A DNA stretch of 17,775 nucleotides, taken from the NCBI GenBank assembly GCA_043817715.1, contig JBDRGO010000083.1, positions 1-17,775 of the forward strand, in the 5' to 3' direction. Source of the stretch: JAFGBZ01 sp043817715. GTDB taxonomy: Archaea; Iainarchaeota; Iainarchaeia; Iainarchaeales; JAFGBZ01. Each line of letters begins with the position of its first letter. The first letter of the stretch is position 1. Below, one piece after another: positions 1-8,479 of the stretch. The notes beneath the pieces are model-generated. The model saw only the letters and a list, made by a program, of their open reading frames with translations, was not told where the DNA came from and searched no databases. The position numbers and the translations under genes were made by a program.

Positions 1-192
1 TTCTTTTGTAATGGAATCAATTAATGAAAATAATTCTTCACTTACTTCTTTTTTTGGCAAAGTAATTTGCATTAATCCGTTCCGGTCCCTTAAAGAAATG
101 AATTTAATTCCTCCAAATGAACGGATTTCATTAACCCATCCTCCTACAATTACTTTTCCTTCAATTAATTCATCTGAATAAATTCTTTCCAT
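1..192 (-). CDS. aspS: Aspartyl-tRNA synthetase, N-terminal fragment (runs off the window)
   Basis: Reading the minus strand from the ATG at 192 gives 64 codons, open to the window edge. The peptide begins MERIYSDELIEGKVIVGGWV and contains GGIKFISLRDRNGLMQIT. That is the characteristic OB-fold anticodon-binding start of class II aspartyl-tRNA synthetases (GWV-x-R-x-GG-x-KF-x-x-LRDR-x-G). The enzyme charges tRNA-Asp (and tRNA-Asn in non-discriminating archaeal forms) in the cytoplasm. A CTTTAAAT box at 233-240 on the minus strand lies about 41 bases before the ATG, so a short leader is expected. AsnRS and LysRS share this fold, but the GGIKF and LRDR wording fits AspRS best. The catalytic domain is outside the window, so whether it is discriminating cannot be judged. 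Confidence 0.8.
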   Translation of the reverse strand, partial: MERIYSDELIEGKVIVGGWVNEIRSFGGIKFISLRDRNGLMQITLPKKEVSEELFSLIDSITKE

Positions 193-232
193 AAAAATCC
201 CTTTAATTACTATACAAGAAACAAATAAAAGA

Positions 233-240
233 ATTTAAAG
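233..240 (-). promoter_or_regulatory. TATA box of aspS
   Basis: CTTTAAAT on the minus strand lies about 41 bases upstream of the aspS ATG, implying initiation around 208-214 and a leader of roughly 20 bases. The glyS gene in this window has the same CTTTAAAT box at nearly the same distance (about 42 bases), which supports the assignment. It is inferred from sequence only. Confidence 0.45.
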
Positions 241-280
241 CGAAAGGGTATCCAAAAATAAATAAAAAAAGAATTTAAAA

Positions 281-342
281 GGAGAAGTGGTTAAATCCAA
301 ATAAAAAGAATTAAAAGAAAAGGAATGAAAATTCCCTTTTAT
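281..342 (-). terminator. Pyrimidine-rich termination region after the giant surface-protein gene
   Basis: Read on the minus strand, the bases after the stop codon are a series of T-runs (TTTTC, CCTTTTC, TTTTAATTC, TTTTTATTT). Archaeal RNA polymerase typically terminates at consecutive oligo-T stretches without needing a hairpin. No stable hairpin is visible here. Confidence 0.35.
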
Positions 343-3300
343 TTATTCCTCGCTGTAACAATCAGAATGGTTTCCTTGAAGCGCTTCAGCAATTGAACAT
401 TTTCCATCGCCTGATCTTGCTCCATAACAGTCCCAAATACAGCCTATTGCTTCTCCTGTTTCACAAACCAAGTTTCCGCAGTTAACTCCTCCTGCCCTGC
501 AGTCAAACCAGTAATTAAACACTTCAGCAAAAGAACATACGCCGTCATAGCCTACTCCATAGCAGTCCAATAAACAGCTTGTGTTTTCGCCTGTTTCACA
601 TAATCCATTTCCGCAATTCAGGCATTCGTTTCCAGTAGTGGAATCATGTGTTCCGCTGACTAATTCACCTAAAGAACACACATCAGATGAATTAGTTGCA
701 TCCAAGCAATCCCATGCACATTTTCCTTCCAGTTCATCTGATTCACATGTTCCATTACCACAACTATCACAATCACCATCAAACAAAGTGCAGGATGGAT
801 TATTCCAAGGTTCACAAGTTATAAACTCCACAAGAGAACAAAAAGTGTCCCCTGACTGATTCCCATAACAATCCCAAGGGCAACTTGTTGCATTTTCTCC
901 TGAATCACAGGTTCCGTTTCCGCAATGCCCTCCGCAGTCAGCATAAAATCCTGCCACTTCCTTAAAAGCACAGGTTTCATCATACCCGTTTCCTAAACAA
1001 TCCCATGCACAATTTGAAGCAGTTTCTCCTGAATCACATACTCCATTACCGCAACCCTGACAAACAGTACAGGAAGCACTTTCAGGTTCTGCAAGGCATC
1101 CAACTAAATCAAAAAAAGAACAAGTTGAACCAGTTGAATTATATGCCGGGTCACAATCCCATCTGCAGCCTGCAAGTGTTTCACCAGCTTCACATACTCC
1201 ATCTCCGCAGGTGAAACCGCCTGATGCCGAATAACAATTACTTACATCAAATTGGCAGAATTCAGTGCAGGCTAATTCTCCTCCTGCAAATCCTTCACTT
1301 ATGCAGGTTGCTCCGTCTAAGTCTTCTCCATCACATTCTTCTTCTGTATCAACTTGTCCATTATCACAAGTGTCCGGAGCAGCACTCCATCCGTTTCCCC
1401 ATGGAGGCAATTGATTATCAGAGTATTTTTTTGCATCCTTTAAGCAATCTGAATCCAGGGTTAAATCCTCAATTAATTGCTTTTCATTCCACCAGATATT
1501 AATGCCATTTGGTGCAAGTGAAATGCATGCTTTTCCGTTTTCAATCAATGAAATTAAATCATGGTTGTCAGCATCCTTTAAGGCAATAACAGGATAATCA
1601 AAAGATTCCTTTAATTTAAAGCCAGTCTGGGAACATTCTGTTTTTGAAGCAGGAGGATAAAATTTAAATCCAGCTTCTATTCCCTGTGAATAAGGCCCTT
1701 TAAAGCAGGGATATAATTCAGGATACCCAATAATTGAATTAGGCACAAAAAATAATCCAACCAAGGAAATTTCTCCAGCCCCAAAAGCATTGCTTGGATT
1801 CAATCTTTCAAAACTTAAATGATATTTTTTATCAGGAAAAGTGCTGCTGAATGTTTTAAATCCATAATTATTCCAAAAATCATATTTTCTGTCCTGGAAA
1901 AACAAGGGCAGTTTTTCTGTACTGAATTCAACGCATTCGCCTGAAACAGGCGGAAGGCTTGAATCAATTCCAGTCCAGCGGGTGAATGAATTATTTGCTG
2001 AAAGAACAGTGCCTTTAGTTATTTCATATTCAGCATACCTTAATGAACCTGCATCTGTTTCAGCAGACTTTAAATCCAATGTAACAACTGAAGGAGAAGA
2101 AATTTCAACAATTGCAATAAATGTTTTATCAGTTTCCATTCCGATTGTTAAAAGATTGCTTCTAACATTAGGAGAATTCAATTCCTCAAAATCTTCAATT
2201 AAATTAACCCATATATCAGTGATTCCTTCTCCGCCAATTCCGGCCAAATTATCAAATTCCTTTAAGCCTGATTCAGTTGCACCATTGGAATTAAGGATAA
2301 CACCATAGCCAGTTCTTGTTCCGTCATTTGAACCCATTTTTTCATCAAAAGGCAGGTAAAGCAATGGATTGGAATTAATTGGGCTTTCTCTTAAGTCTAA
2401 AGAAATTGTAACATTTGAACCTGATTTACGTAATTTAATATGGTATTTTCCAGGCACACTCAATAAAGAAAGCGGTCGGGCTGATGCATCAACAAAATGC
2501 ATTGTATTTGAATTAAAATAATCCTTTATTCCTCCTGTACTAATGAACCAAGGAGGCGCTCCATAAGAACCATATAATTGCCCCCATGGTCCAAAGTCAT
2601 TGATTAAGTCATTTGAATAACCTTCTCTTTTAAGGAAAACATCAAATTCAATTTGTTCTGGTTCTCCTGCACTGCCGCCCTCTAATTCATTTAATTCATA
2701 GGCAATTAATTGCAAAAACTGTGCGCCGTCGCAATAATTTTTTTGGCATCTGTTTCTCATTTCAGTTAATGCAGGCCAGTTATAACTCCAGTTAATGTTT
2801 AAATCATCCATTGCCGGCTTTTCATCAAGCCCATAAACAGGGGTGCTTTCATTTGTGTATCTTCTGCAGAAAAGCTGGCCGACATATTCTTCATTTAAAA
2901 TATTAATATTGGCATCTCCTTCGCCTAATTCATTTTCAACAACAATTTTTAACGGAGTGTTATTTGATGAAAGAGAAGCACTGAAAGTCACATAAGCCAT
3001 GCCGTTAGTAAATGAAAGATTTTCAAAGGAACGAATAAGGTTATTTCCTCCGTTTTTGTATATTCTGACAGTTGCTTGATTAACTGGATTTCCTGTGTCT
3101 CTTTCAGTTGCAAAAACTTTAATTGTATAATCCTGTGCTTGGCCAGGGCTTTCAATTATTTTTGCAGGGTCAGTGGAAACAATTATTTTTTTATCAGTTA
3201 AAACCCTGAACCTCAAGGAAGCTGATTTGTTCGGATTGGTTGTTCCGGTTAAATTGAAATCAATGTAAACTGCTTCTGCTTCCTGCAAACCATTGACTGT

Positions 3301-5961
3301 GACTGAAACTTTTTTTGAAGCACCGTAAGCCAAATCACCGATAGTGATTGGACCAGGGGAATCAATGCTTAATGCATTTTGAGGCCTTGAAGTGATATTA
3401 AGAACCAATCCTGTTTGATTAACTTTAGTTAAATTAGTTACATTAATGTCAAGCAATCCTGAACTGCCTTTCGCTAAAGTGATTGGTTCAGTATAGGCTG
3501 CGTTTTTCCATTTGAATGCAAATTCAAATCTTTCTGCAGGGCATCCTGAACAATTTGATGCGCTGAATTCAACTTCATCCAATTCAGTGGAATTGTCTTT
3601 TGTATTCCAGTAAGTCTGGAATTTAATCGGATAGCTTTGCGTTATCCTTGCATCAGGAGTCAGATAAAATGCAGTGTTAATTGAATACACAAGCCCTTTT
3701 CCTGAAGTATATTTTGCATTGCCGACTTTTGAATCCCCTGTATAAGTGTTTGACCTAAACAAATCATCTAAATCAAATTCATCAAAGAAATAAAATAATC
3801 CAGGGGTTGAAAGAGTTGAGCCAGCTGGCTTAATCCTTAAAACACAGTCATCAACATCAGTGCAGGTGTCTTCATCTGCCCTGAAATGCGCGCGCAAATC
3901 ACTGTAAGTAAATCCTGTCGGAATGAATAAATAAAAATTTGCAGTATAAGTTTTTCCTATTGTTGTAAGATTAGGCCTGTAAAGCCCTCCGCCTGCAGGA
4001 ATATCCCCTGTATATCCTCCATAAAATACCGTTGGCTCGTCAGCCATGTCTTCTGAAAACAATAAAACTGTTTCTGAAAGGCTGCCTGCATAAGGCAGTT
4101 CAAGGGTTTCTTTTGTTGTTGAAAAATAACCCGGCTTTAAAGCAGTTAAAGTGTAAATTCTTCCTCCAGGCAAGGATAAAGGCACAATTTTTCCTTCTGC
4201 ATCTGATTTATAATTTCCAATTAAATTCCCTTTAGAATCAAATACTTTAACATTTGCATCTGCTAAAGGGGTTTTTTCCAAATCCGCATCCATGCCTTTG
4301 ACAATTATATTAAGCAATCCATTAATGTCTTCATCCAACTGCACATTCAAATCAAGTGTGTCGCCTGCATCAAGGTCTTCATGCCCTGATTGGCCGAATG
4401 ATTCCTCATAATAAGCCGAAGCATAATATGTTCCAGGCGCAAGGAAATAAGCATTTATTTTTCCTTCAGAATTTGTCAGCCCTGATTCAACAAAAACATC
4501 TGGATAAAATTCATTAAATACTTTAACAAATGAATTTTCAAGCAATCCCCCGCCGTAATATTCTGAATCATAAACAGTTACAGCAACTGTCCCGCTGTTT
4601 GATGCTGTTGCAGGACTTAACTGAATTGTCTGCGGAGTTGAGGCATCAGGATTCATTCTCTGGACATTATCAACTATTTTCAAAACATATCCTGTTCTTG
4701 ATGCCCTTACAAATAAAGCATTTGAATCAAAATTCAGGGGAATTGCAATTATTCCGCCTGCATCAGAGTAACGCGTTAATTTTTCAATTCCTCCTGAAAA
4801 CAATGAAGCCTGAACTCCCTGAACAGGAGAAGATGAATCTCCATCAACAAATTTCATGAAAACCTTTGCATCAGCATTTAAATCAGAAGCCAAAATAAAT
4901 GTAACTTCAGCTGTTTCTCCTTCCAAAATATAAGCAGTATCCTGCCCCATAAAACCAGTGTCATCATCATATGCCTCAACCAAATAAGTTTTCAATGCAG
5001 TCAATTCAAATGATTCCGAACCAGATGAATCAGTATTTCCTCCATCAATTAACTGCCCGGTAATATTGTCTTTAACTGAAATATCAACTCCTGAAACAGG
5101 ATTTTCCAAAGAATCAACAACAAAAACATCAAGCGTTCCTTTTGGAGTGACAGTATCTGGAGGAGTATTGCCTGATTCAGCAACAAGCCTTACCACATTT
5201 GTTGCACTGGGAATAGAAACAAATGAACTGTCATTATATCCTTCAACTTCTGAAACCTTTACCTGAAGGTCCTTGCATAAAGAATCAATGTCTTTTACTT
5301 CATATCCCCCTGTTGAGGTGGCGCTTTCAGGCGCTTCTCCGCCAGAACACTTAAAATCAAATTTTGCCCGTTTAGAAATCTTCATGCTATTGCTTGAATC
5401 CCTTAATTCAATTTTTCTTCTTACTGGCCCTGTACTTTCTTTCTTTAATTCAATTTCAATTTCCTTTACATTTCCTTCATCTGAAACCAATTCAAATTCT
5501 TCCCTGAATTTATCATAGCCTCCTTCGCTTATTTCAATCAATACAGGCAAAGGCAATAAATCTGCTTTTGCATAACCATCTTCACCAGTAACAGTTGACT
5601 GTTCAATTGGTTCCGGCGCCTCTTCTGTTCCTTCAGCTGATTCAGGAAACTGCGTCAAAACCAATTCAACACCTTCCAAAGGCACATTATCCGAATGCAC
5701 ATAAAACAAAACACTTGATTTCCCCCCTCCAAAAACAAGCATTAAAACCAAGGCAAAAATCAATAAAACAATCAAAGCGCTTAAACCCAAAAATAAGGCA
5801 AAACTCGGGATTACTTTATCAATCGGGTCAATTATTTTATATACAGGAATTTTTTTTGCATCCAATACATCCAAAAAAGCATACCACTTTTCCTCAAAAG
5901 AAAAATACACACCTCTAATTGAATCTATAAAATTTCCGCCTGAAGAAGTTTCCTCGCCCAT
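343..5961 (-). CDS. Giant membrane-anchored surface protein with Ig/CarboxypepD_reg-like repeats and C-terminal Cys-rich repeats
   Basis: This 1872-residue protein has a short cytoplasmic N-terminus, one strong transmembrane helix (about 52-77, no cleavage motif) and a long extracytoplasmic part. Five beta-sandwich units follow the anchor (about 83-172, 276-356, 365-448, 457-542, 548-634). They share the pattern x-G-V-x-V ... T(D/N)xxG ... Y-x(4)-Axx-GY typical of carboxypeptidase-regulatory-like or PEGA-like domains. The middle (about 640-1530) has many N-x-S/T sequons and Ig/CARDB-like stretches, with no enzyme motif recognised. Residues 1532-1576 form one myxobacterial-type Cys repeat (EECDGEDLDGATC ... 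C), and six CGNGxC-xxGE-x-C-xWDC repeats occupy 1585-1872. The start is well supported: AGGTGA lies 6 bases before the ATG. It is probably an envelope or adhesion protein; the binding partner is unknown. Confidence 0.85.
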   Translation of the reverse strand: MGEETSSGGNFIDSIRGVYFSFEEKWYAFLDVLDAKKIPVYKIIDPIDKVIPSFALFLGLSALIVLLIFALVLMLVFGGGKSSVLFYVHSDNVPLEGVELVLTQFPESAEGTEEAPEPIEQSTVTGEDGYAKADLLPLPVLIEISEGGYDKFREEFELVSDEGNVKEIEIELKKESTGPVRRKIELRDSSNSMKISKRAKFDFKCSGGEAPESATSTGGYEVKDIDSLCKDLQVKVSEVEGYNDSSFVSIPSATNVVRLVAESGNTPPDTVTPKGTLDVFVVDSLENPVSGVDISVKDNITGQLIDGGNTDSSGSESFELTALKTYLVEAYDDDTGFMGQDTAYILEGETAEVTFILASDLNADAKVFMKFVDGDSSSPVQGVQASLFSGGIEKLTRYSDAGGIIAIPLNFDSNALFVRASRTGYVLKIVDNVQRMNPDASTPQTIQLSPATASNSGTVAVTVYDSEYYGGGLLENSFVKVFNEFYPDVFVESGLTNSEGKINAYFLAPGTYYASAYYEESFGQSGHEDLDAGDTLDLNVQLDEDINGLLNIIVKGMDADLEKTPLADANVKVFDSKGNLIGNYKSDAEGKIVPLSLPGGRIYTLTALKPGYFSTTKETLELPYAGSLSETVLLFSEDMADEPTVFYGGYTGDIPAGGGLYRPNLTTIGKTYTANFYLFIPTGFTYSDLRAHFRADEDTCTDVDDCVLRIKPAGSTLSTPGLFYFFDEFDLDDLFRSNTYTGDSKVGNAKYTSGKGLVYSINTAFYLTPDARITQSYPIKFQTYWNTKDNSTELDEVEFSASNCSGCPAERFEFAFKWKNAAYTEPITLAKGSSGLLDINVTNLTKVNQTGLVLNITSRPQNALSIDSPGPITIGDLAYGASKKVSVTVNGLQEAEAVYIDFNLTGTTNPNKSASLRFRVLTDKKIIVSTDPAKIIESPGQAQDYTIKVFATERDTGNPVNQATVRIYKNGGNNLIRSFENLSFTNGMAYVTFSASLSSNNTPLKIVVENELGEGDANINILNEEYVGQLFCRRYTNESTPVYGLDEKPAMDDLNINWSYNWPALTEMRNRCQKNYCDGAQFLQLIAYELNELEGGSAGEPEQIEFDVFLKREGYSNDLINDFGPWGQLYGSYGAPPWFISTGGIKDYFNSNTMHFVDASARPLSLLSVPGKYHIKLRKSGSNVTISLDLRESPINSNPLLYLPFDEKMGSNDGTRTGYGVILNSNGATESGLKEFDNLAGIGGEGITDIWVNLIEDFEELNSPNVRSNLLTIGMETDKTFIAIVEISSPSVVTLDLKSAETDAGSLRYAEYEITKGTVLSANNSFTRWTGIDSSLPPVSGECVEFSTEKLPLFFQDRKYDFWNNYGFKTFSSTFPDKKYHLSFERLNPSNAFGAGEISLVGLFFVPNSIIGYPELYPCFKGPYSQGIEAGFKFYPPASKTECSQTGFKLKESFDYPVIALKDADNHDLISLIENGKACISLAPNGINIWWNEKQLIEDLTLDSDCLKDAKKYSDNQLPPWGNGWSAAPDTCDNGQVDTEEECDGEDLDGATCISEGFAGGELACTEFCQFDVSNCYSASGGFTCGDGVCEAGETLAGCRWDCDPAYNSTGSTCSFFDLVGCLAEPESASCTVCQGCGNGVCDSGETASNCAWDCLGNGYDETCAFKEVAGFYADCGGHCGNGTCDSGENATSCPWDCYGNQSGDTFCSLVEFITCEPWNNPSCTLFDGDCDSCGNGTCESDELEGKCAWDCLDATNSSDVCSLGELVSGTHDSTTGNECLNCGNGLCETGENTSCLLDCYGVGYDGVCSFAEVFNYWFDCRAGGVNCGNLVCETGEAIGCIWDCYGARSGDGKCSIAEALQGNHSDCYSEE
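346..1209 (-). repeat. Six tandem Cys-rich repeats at the C-terminus of the giant surface protein
   Basis: Six units of 43-54 codons each start with CG(N/D) and carry C-x4-C-x(7-8)-C-x3-C followed by a C(S/A)(F/L)xE-like segment with one or more further cysteines. WDC is present in five of six units (LDC in unit 5). Units start at residues 1585, 1637, 1680, 1734, 1783 and 1828. Spacing varies and the repeats have diverged at the DNA level, so this is an old protein-level duplication rather than a recent satellite. Disulphide-stabilised modules of the CGxGxCxxGE type are common in large secreted proteins of uncultured archaea and bacteria. Confidence 0.8.
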
Positions 5962-5967
5962 AACAAT

Positions 5968-5973
5968 TCACCT
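5968..5973 (-). promoter_or_regulatory. Strong ribosome binding site of the giant surface-protein gene
   Basis: AGGTGA on the minus strand, 6 bases before the ATG, is a near-perfect complement of the archaeal 16S rRNA 3' end. It is the clearest Shine-Dalgarno site in the window; most neighbouring genes have none or only GTGA. It fixes the start at 5961. Confidence 0.75.
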
Positions 5974-6006
5974 AAAAAAAACCAATGTTTCACTAATATT
6001 TTTCAT

Positions 6007-6050
6007 TAATATATAATTCATTAATAATATCAGATTATAATATATAAATT
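6007..6050 (-). promoter_or_regulatory. AT-rich promoter of the giant surface-protein gene
   Basis: The minus strand carries TATA-like elements at about 6043-6050 (TTTATATA) and about 6007-6017 (ATTATATATTA). Either could direct initiation upstream of the AGGTGA site. The nearer one would give a leader of about 25 bases containing the ribosome binding site, so it is the better candidate. Confidence 0.35.
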
Positions 6051-6127
6051 TATCATAAAAGAAATAAACAATAAAGAACACAAATAAACCCGCCTTAATC
6101 AGAAAATTCCAAACAATTCCAATAAAA

Positions 6128-7105
6128 TCAGAATTCATTCAGTAAAGCCTGGTGCTGTTTTCCTAAAGCCATTGCAGGAATTCCCAGTCTCCGTTGAATA
6201 TAGGAAGCGAACTGTTTTGCATAACCATGGTAAGTTAAGACTTTTTTTGGATTGGATTCCTTTACATACTGAATCAATTGATTAAAATCGGCATGATCAC
6301 TTAAAGGAAATGACTTGTGTTTTGAATGATTCCATCCTGTTGCCAAGGCAACTGAAACATTTTTTTTGGTTATTTTCCTTATTTCAGAAATCAATCCATC
6401 ATTAATCAACTGCAAAGGCATGATTAAAACATTTGATTCATTTAAATTATGGTTTAATTCAATGTAATCCCCCAAATTCACTTTATGCTTTTCATAAATT
6501 TTATTTGCATTAAAAACTGATTTAAAAACCAAAGGAGGTTCATTGCAAAGCAAAGAAGAAACCGCAGTTAATTCCTGGGCCTTGCTTAATGCATGCCCGC
6601 CTAAAACAACAAAATTATTTGACTTAATATTTGAATTAATCCATAAAATCATTTCCTCATAAACTTTTTCCCGCAAAGGAAAAGAATAATGAGGAATTCC
6701 AAAAGTCGATTCAATCAATAAAGTATCGCATGAAAGTATTTCAGCAGGATTCGAAAGAATTGTTTTCTGCAGTTTAAAATCAGAAGTAACAACAAGTTCA
6801 GAATTATTTTCAATTTTAACCTGCGCGCTTCCAAGCATATGCCCTGAAGGAATTAATGAAATGCTGAAATCATCAAAAGAAATTTTTTTCCGAAAATCCA
6901 TTGAAACAAATTCCGCATCAGAAAAATTCTTTTCCAGCAAAGAAATTGTTTCATTTGAAGCAAAATATTTCCTGTTTTTTCTCGGCTTTGCATGGTCTGA
7001 ATGCGCATGGGTTAAAATAACTGATTCTTCAGAGGAATTCCCGTCAATGCAGATTTTGCTGTTGCCATGGACAACAGACAGGCCTTTTTTTTCAAATATG
7101 CGCAT
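6128..7105 (-). CDS. Metallo-beta-lactamase/beta-CASP nuclease, ligase-associated exonuclease-like (Snm1/Ysh1 superfamily)
   Basis: This 325-residue protein has the MBL zinc motif HAHSDH (33-38), a GHMLGSA motif (H89), TSDF (D109), and beta-CASP motifs: LLIESTFG (E132), GGHALSKAQE (H171) and LSDHADF (H271). It ends with TYHGYAKQFASYIQRRLG. SGHMLGSAQV, ESTFGIPHY and ATGW-x-LSDHAD are the wording of the ligase-associated DNA exonuclease family rather than of CPSF73-type RNases, which carry extra KH domains. A DNA 3'-end or repair nuclease is therefore favoured. No DNA ligase or helicase gene lies nearby. The ATG at 7105 is chosen over the in-frame TTG 7123 and ATG 7120 because TTTATAAATA lies about 25 bases upstream, predicting a leaderless mRNA. 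An RNA substrate cannot be excluded. Confidence 0.75.
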   Translation of the reverse strand: MRIFEKKGLSVVHGNSKICIDGNSSEESVILTHAHSDHAKPRKNRKYFASNETISLLEKNFSDAEFVSMDFRKKISFDDFSISLIPSGHMLGSAQVKIENNSELVVTSDFKLQKTILSNPAEILSCDTLLIESTFGIPHYSFPLREKVYEEMILWINSNIKSNNFVVLGGHALSKAQELTAVSSLLCNEPPLVFKSVFNANKIYEKHKVNLGDYIELNHNLNESNVLIMPLQLINDGLISEIRKITKKNVSVALATGWNHSKHKSFPLSDHADFNQLIQYVKESNPKKVLTYHGYAKQFASYIQRRLGIPAMALGKQHQALLNEF

Positions 7106-7180
7106 AAAGAAGTAAAACATCAAATATTTATAAACAAAAGTTTAAATCATATTAAAGAAATAAAAGGGATTAACTTGATT
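7106..7180. promoter_or_regulatory. Compact divergent promoter between the nuclease and coiled-coil genes
   Basis: Only 75 bases separate the two start codons. On the minus strand TTTATAAATA (about 7125-7134) is centred about 25 bases before the nuclease ATG, which suits leaderless transcription. On the plus strand GTTTAAAT (7140-7147) is centred about 38 bases before the ATG at 7181, giving a leader of about 12 bases. No Shine-Dalgarno site is visible for either gene. Confidence 0.45.
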
Positions 7181-8221
7181 ATGAAGGAAAATTACAGTAA
7201 ATTAATGGAGCTGCTGGAGGAAACCCATAAAAGGCTTTACAGCAAAAACTGGCACGAATATGATTCAAAAACCTTTTCACTGCATTTAACGCGCACAATT
7301 GATGAAATAGAGGAAATGGAAAAAATACTTGCCAGAATCCATGCAGGATTCCATGCAAAAGGAATGCATGACTCAATCGGGTTAAAAAAAGAAATTGATT
7401 CACTGGATTTATTATTGGTTTACCTGAAAAAACAGCTTGAGCTAGAGGAAAAAAAATCAAAAAAATTAAGCAATGCGGAACTGGTTGAGCAGGTGCTGAG
7501 CGAAAACCAGAAACAGCTTTACTCCTCAATTGAACAGAAAGTTTTATCAGAACTGCTGAAATTAAGGCATTTCACTGAACGGCTTTTTTTATTCATTGAA
7601 CGCAGGGAAGAGCATCCGTTAAAAGCAGGGACAGGAAAAAATATAATGATACTGCTGGAGCAAAAAGAAAAAGAACTGCATGAATTAAAGGAAAAATTCA
7701 ATGAATTAAGAAGCAAAAAGGGGGTTTTTTCATTAGAGGAAAAGAATTCAATTGAAAAGGAAAATGAAGTGAATGAATTAGCCAGAAAAATCGAGAAAGA
7801 AACAGAAAAAGCCTCAGCAAAAATAAAGGAAAACAGGCAGAAGCTTGATGAAATAAATGCAAATACTTCTCTTCTGGCAAAACAGGTTTCTTCCCTTGAT
7901 GAAATGGTTTCACAGCAGGCGCTTAAATCAATGGAATTAATCACCGAACTGAAAAAAGAAAAGGATTACTTCCAGAAGCTTGCATTGGAAACAGAGCATG
8001 AAACCTCCATAATCAGAAGCCAGTACTCGCAGAAACTAATCGGATTGGAAAAAGAAAAAATTTCAGCAAAAGAAGAAGCAAAAGAAAAATTTGAAAAAAG
8101 AATCAATGAACTGGAAAACGAATTAAAGAAAAAAAACGAATTAAATGAAAGGCTTCAGAAAATAATTGAACGAGGCTTTCTTTTTGAGAAAAAGAAAGTC
8201 CCGCCGGCAAAGAAAAAATGA
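7181..8221 (+). CDS. Predicted coiled-coil protein of unknown function
   Basis: This gene encodes 346 residues, largely alpha-helical and rich in Lys, Glu and Leu with heptad-like spacing. The strongest coiled-coil stretches are about 165-235 and 260-335, ending in a basic KKKVPPAKKK tail. There is no signal peptide, membrane segment or catalytic motif. An in-frame ATG at 7067 would overlap the divergent nuclease gene and its promoter. The ATG at 7181, just after a TATA box, is therefore chosen, and the 38 residues before it look like translated promoter. Such proteins often act as structural or chromosome-associated factors, but nothing in the sequence identifies one. The adjacent DNA nuclease is only suggestive context. 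Confidence 0.6.
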   Translation: MKENYSKLMELLEETHKRLYSKNWHEYDSKTFSLHLTRTIDEIEEMEKILARIHAGFHAKGMHDSIGLKKEIDSLDLLLVYLKKQLELEEKKSKKLSNAELVEQVLSENQKQLYSSIEQKVLSELLKLRHFTERLFLFIERREEHPLKAGTGKNIMILLEQKEKELHELKEKFNELRSKKGVFSLEEKNSIEKENEVNELARKIEKETEKASAKIKENRQKLDEINANTSLLAKQVSSLDEMVSQQALKSMELITELKKEKDYFQKLALETEHETSIIRSQYSQKLIGLEKEKISAKEEAKEKFEKRINELENELKKKNELNERLQKIIERGFLFEKKKVPPAKKK

Positions 8222-8242
8222 AATTTGCCGCTGGCAAATTTC
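8220..8242 (+). terminator. Hairpin immediately after the coiled-coil gene
   Basis: A perfect 10-bp inverted repeat, GAAATTTGCC / GGCAAATTTC, with a 3-base loop (GCT) overlaps the last two bases of the stop codon. It is followed by A-rich rather than T-rich DNA on the transcribed strand, so it is not a textbook bacterial or archaeal terminator. It may instead protect the mRNA 3' end or mark a processing site. Confidence 0.35.
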
Positions 8243-8245
8243 GTA

Positions 8246-8460
8246 AAAACAACAGAAAAAAAATAATTAAAAAAAGAAAGAATTAGAAAAATAAAAAAAT
8301 ACAAAAAGAAAAAAATAGAAATTACAAAAAAGAAAAAAAAATAAAAAAATACAAAAAGAAAAAAATAGAAATTACAAAAAAGAAAAAAAAATAAAAAAAT
8401 AGAAATTACAAAAAAGAAAAAAAAATAAAAAAATAGAAATTACAAAAAATTACAAATCCA
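8246..8460. repeat. A-rich intergenic tract with 50/34-bp tandem repeats
   Basis: Nearly the whole stretch is A with scattered T and G and very little C on the plus strand. A 50-bp unit at 8291-8340 is repeated exactly at 8341-8390. A 34-bp version that lacks 16 internal bases follows from 8391. The motif TAGAAATTAC recurs at 8316, 8366, 8400 and 8434 (spacings 50, 34, 34). No ORF or RNA gene is seen in it. The tract forms most of the 258-base gap before the next gene and probably includes its promoter. Confidence 0.85.
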
Positions 8461-8479
8461 AAAAAAAAGTGAACTTTAA

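Noticed and set aside
581..1502. Several plus-strand ORFs opposite the giant surface-protein gene.
   Set aside because: They are antisense shadows of the Cys-rich coding region, with no promoter, ribosome site or recognisable product.
7067..7180. A 38-residue N-terminal extension of the coiled-coil protein from ATG 7067.
   Set aside because: It overlaps the divergent nuclease gene and both TATA boxes; the residues do not look like part of the coiled coil. ATG 7181 is the better start.
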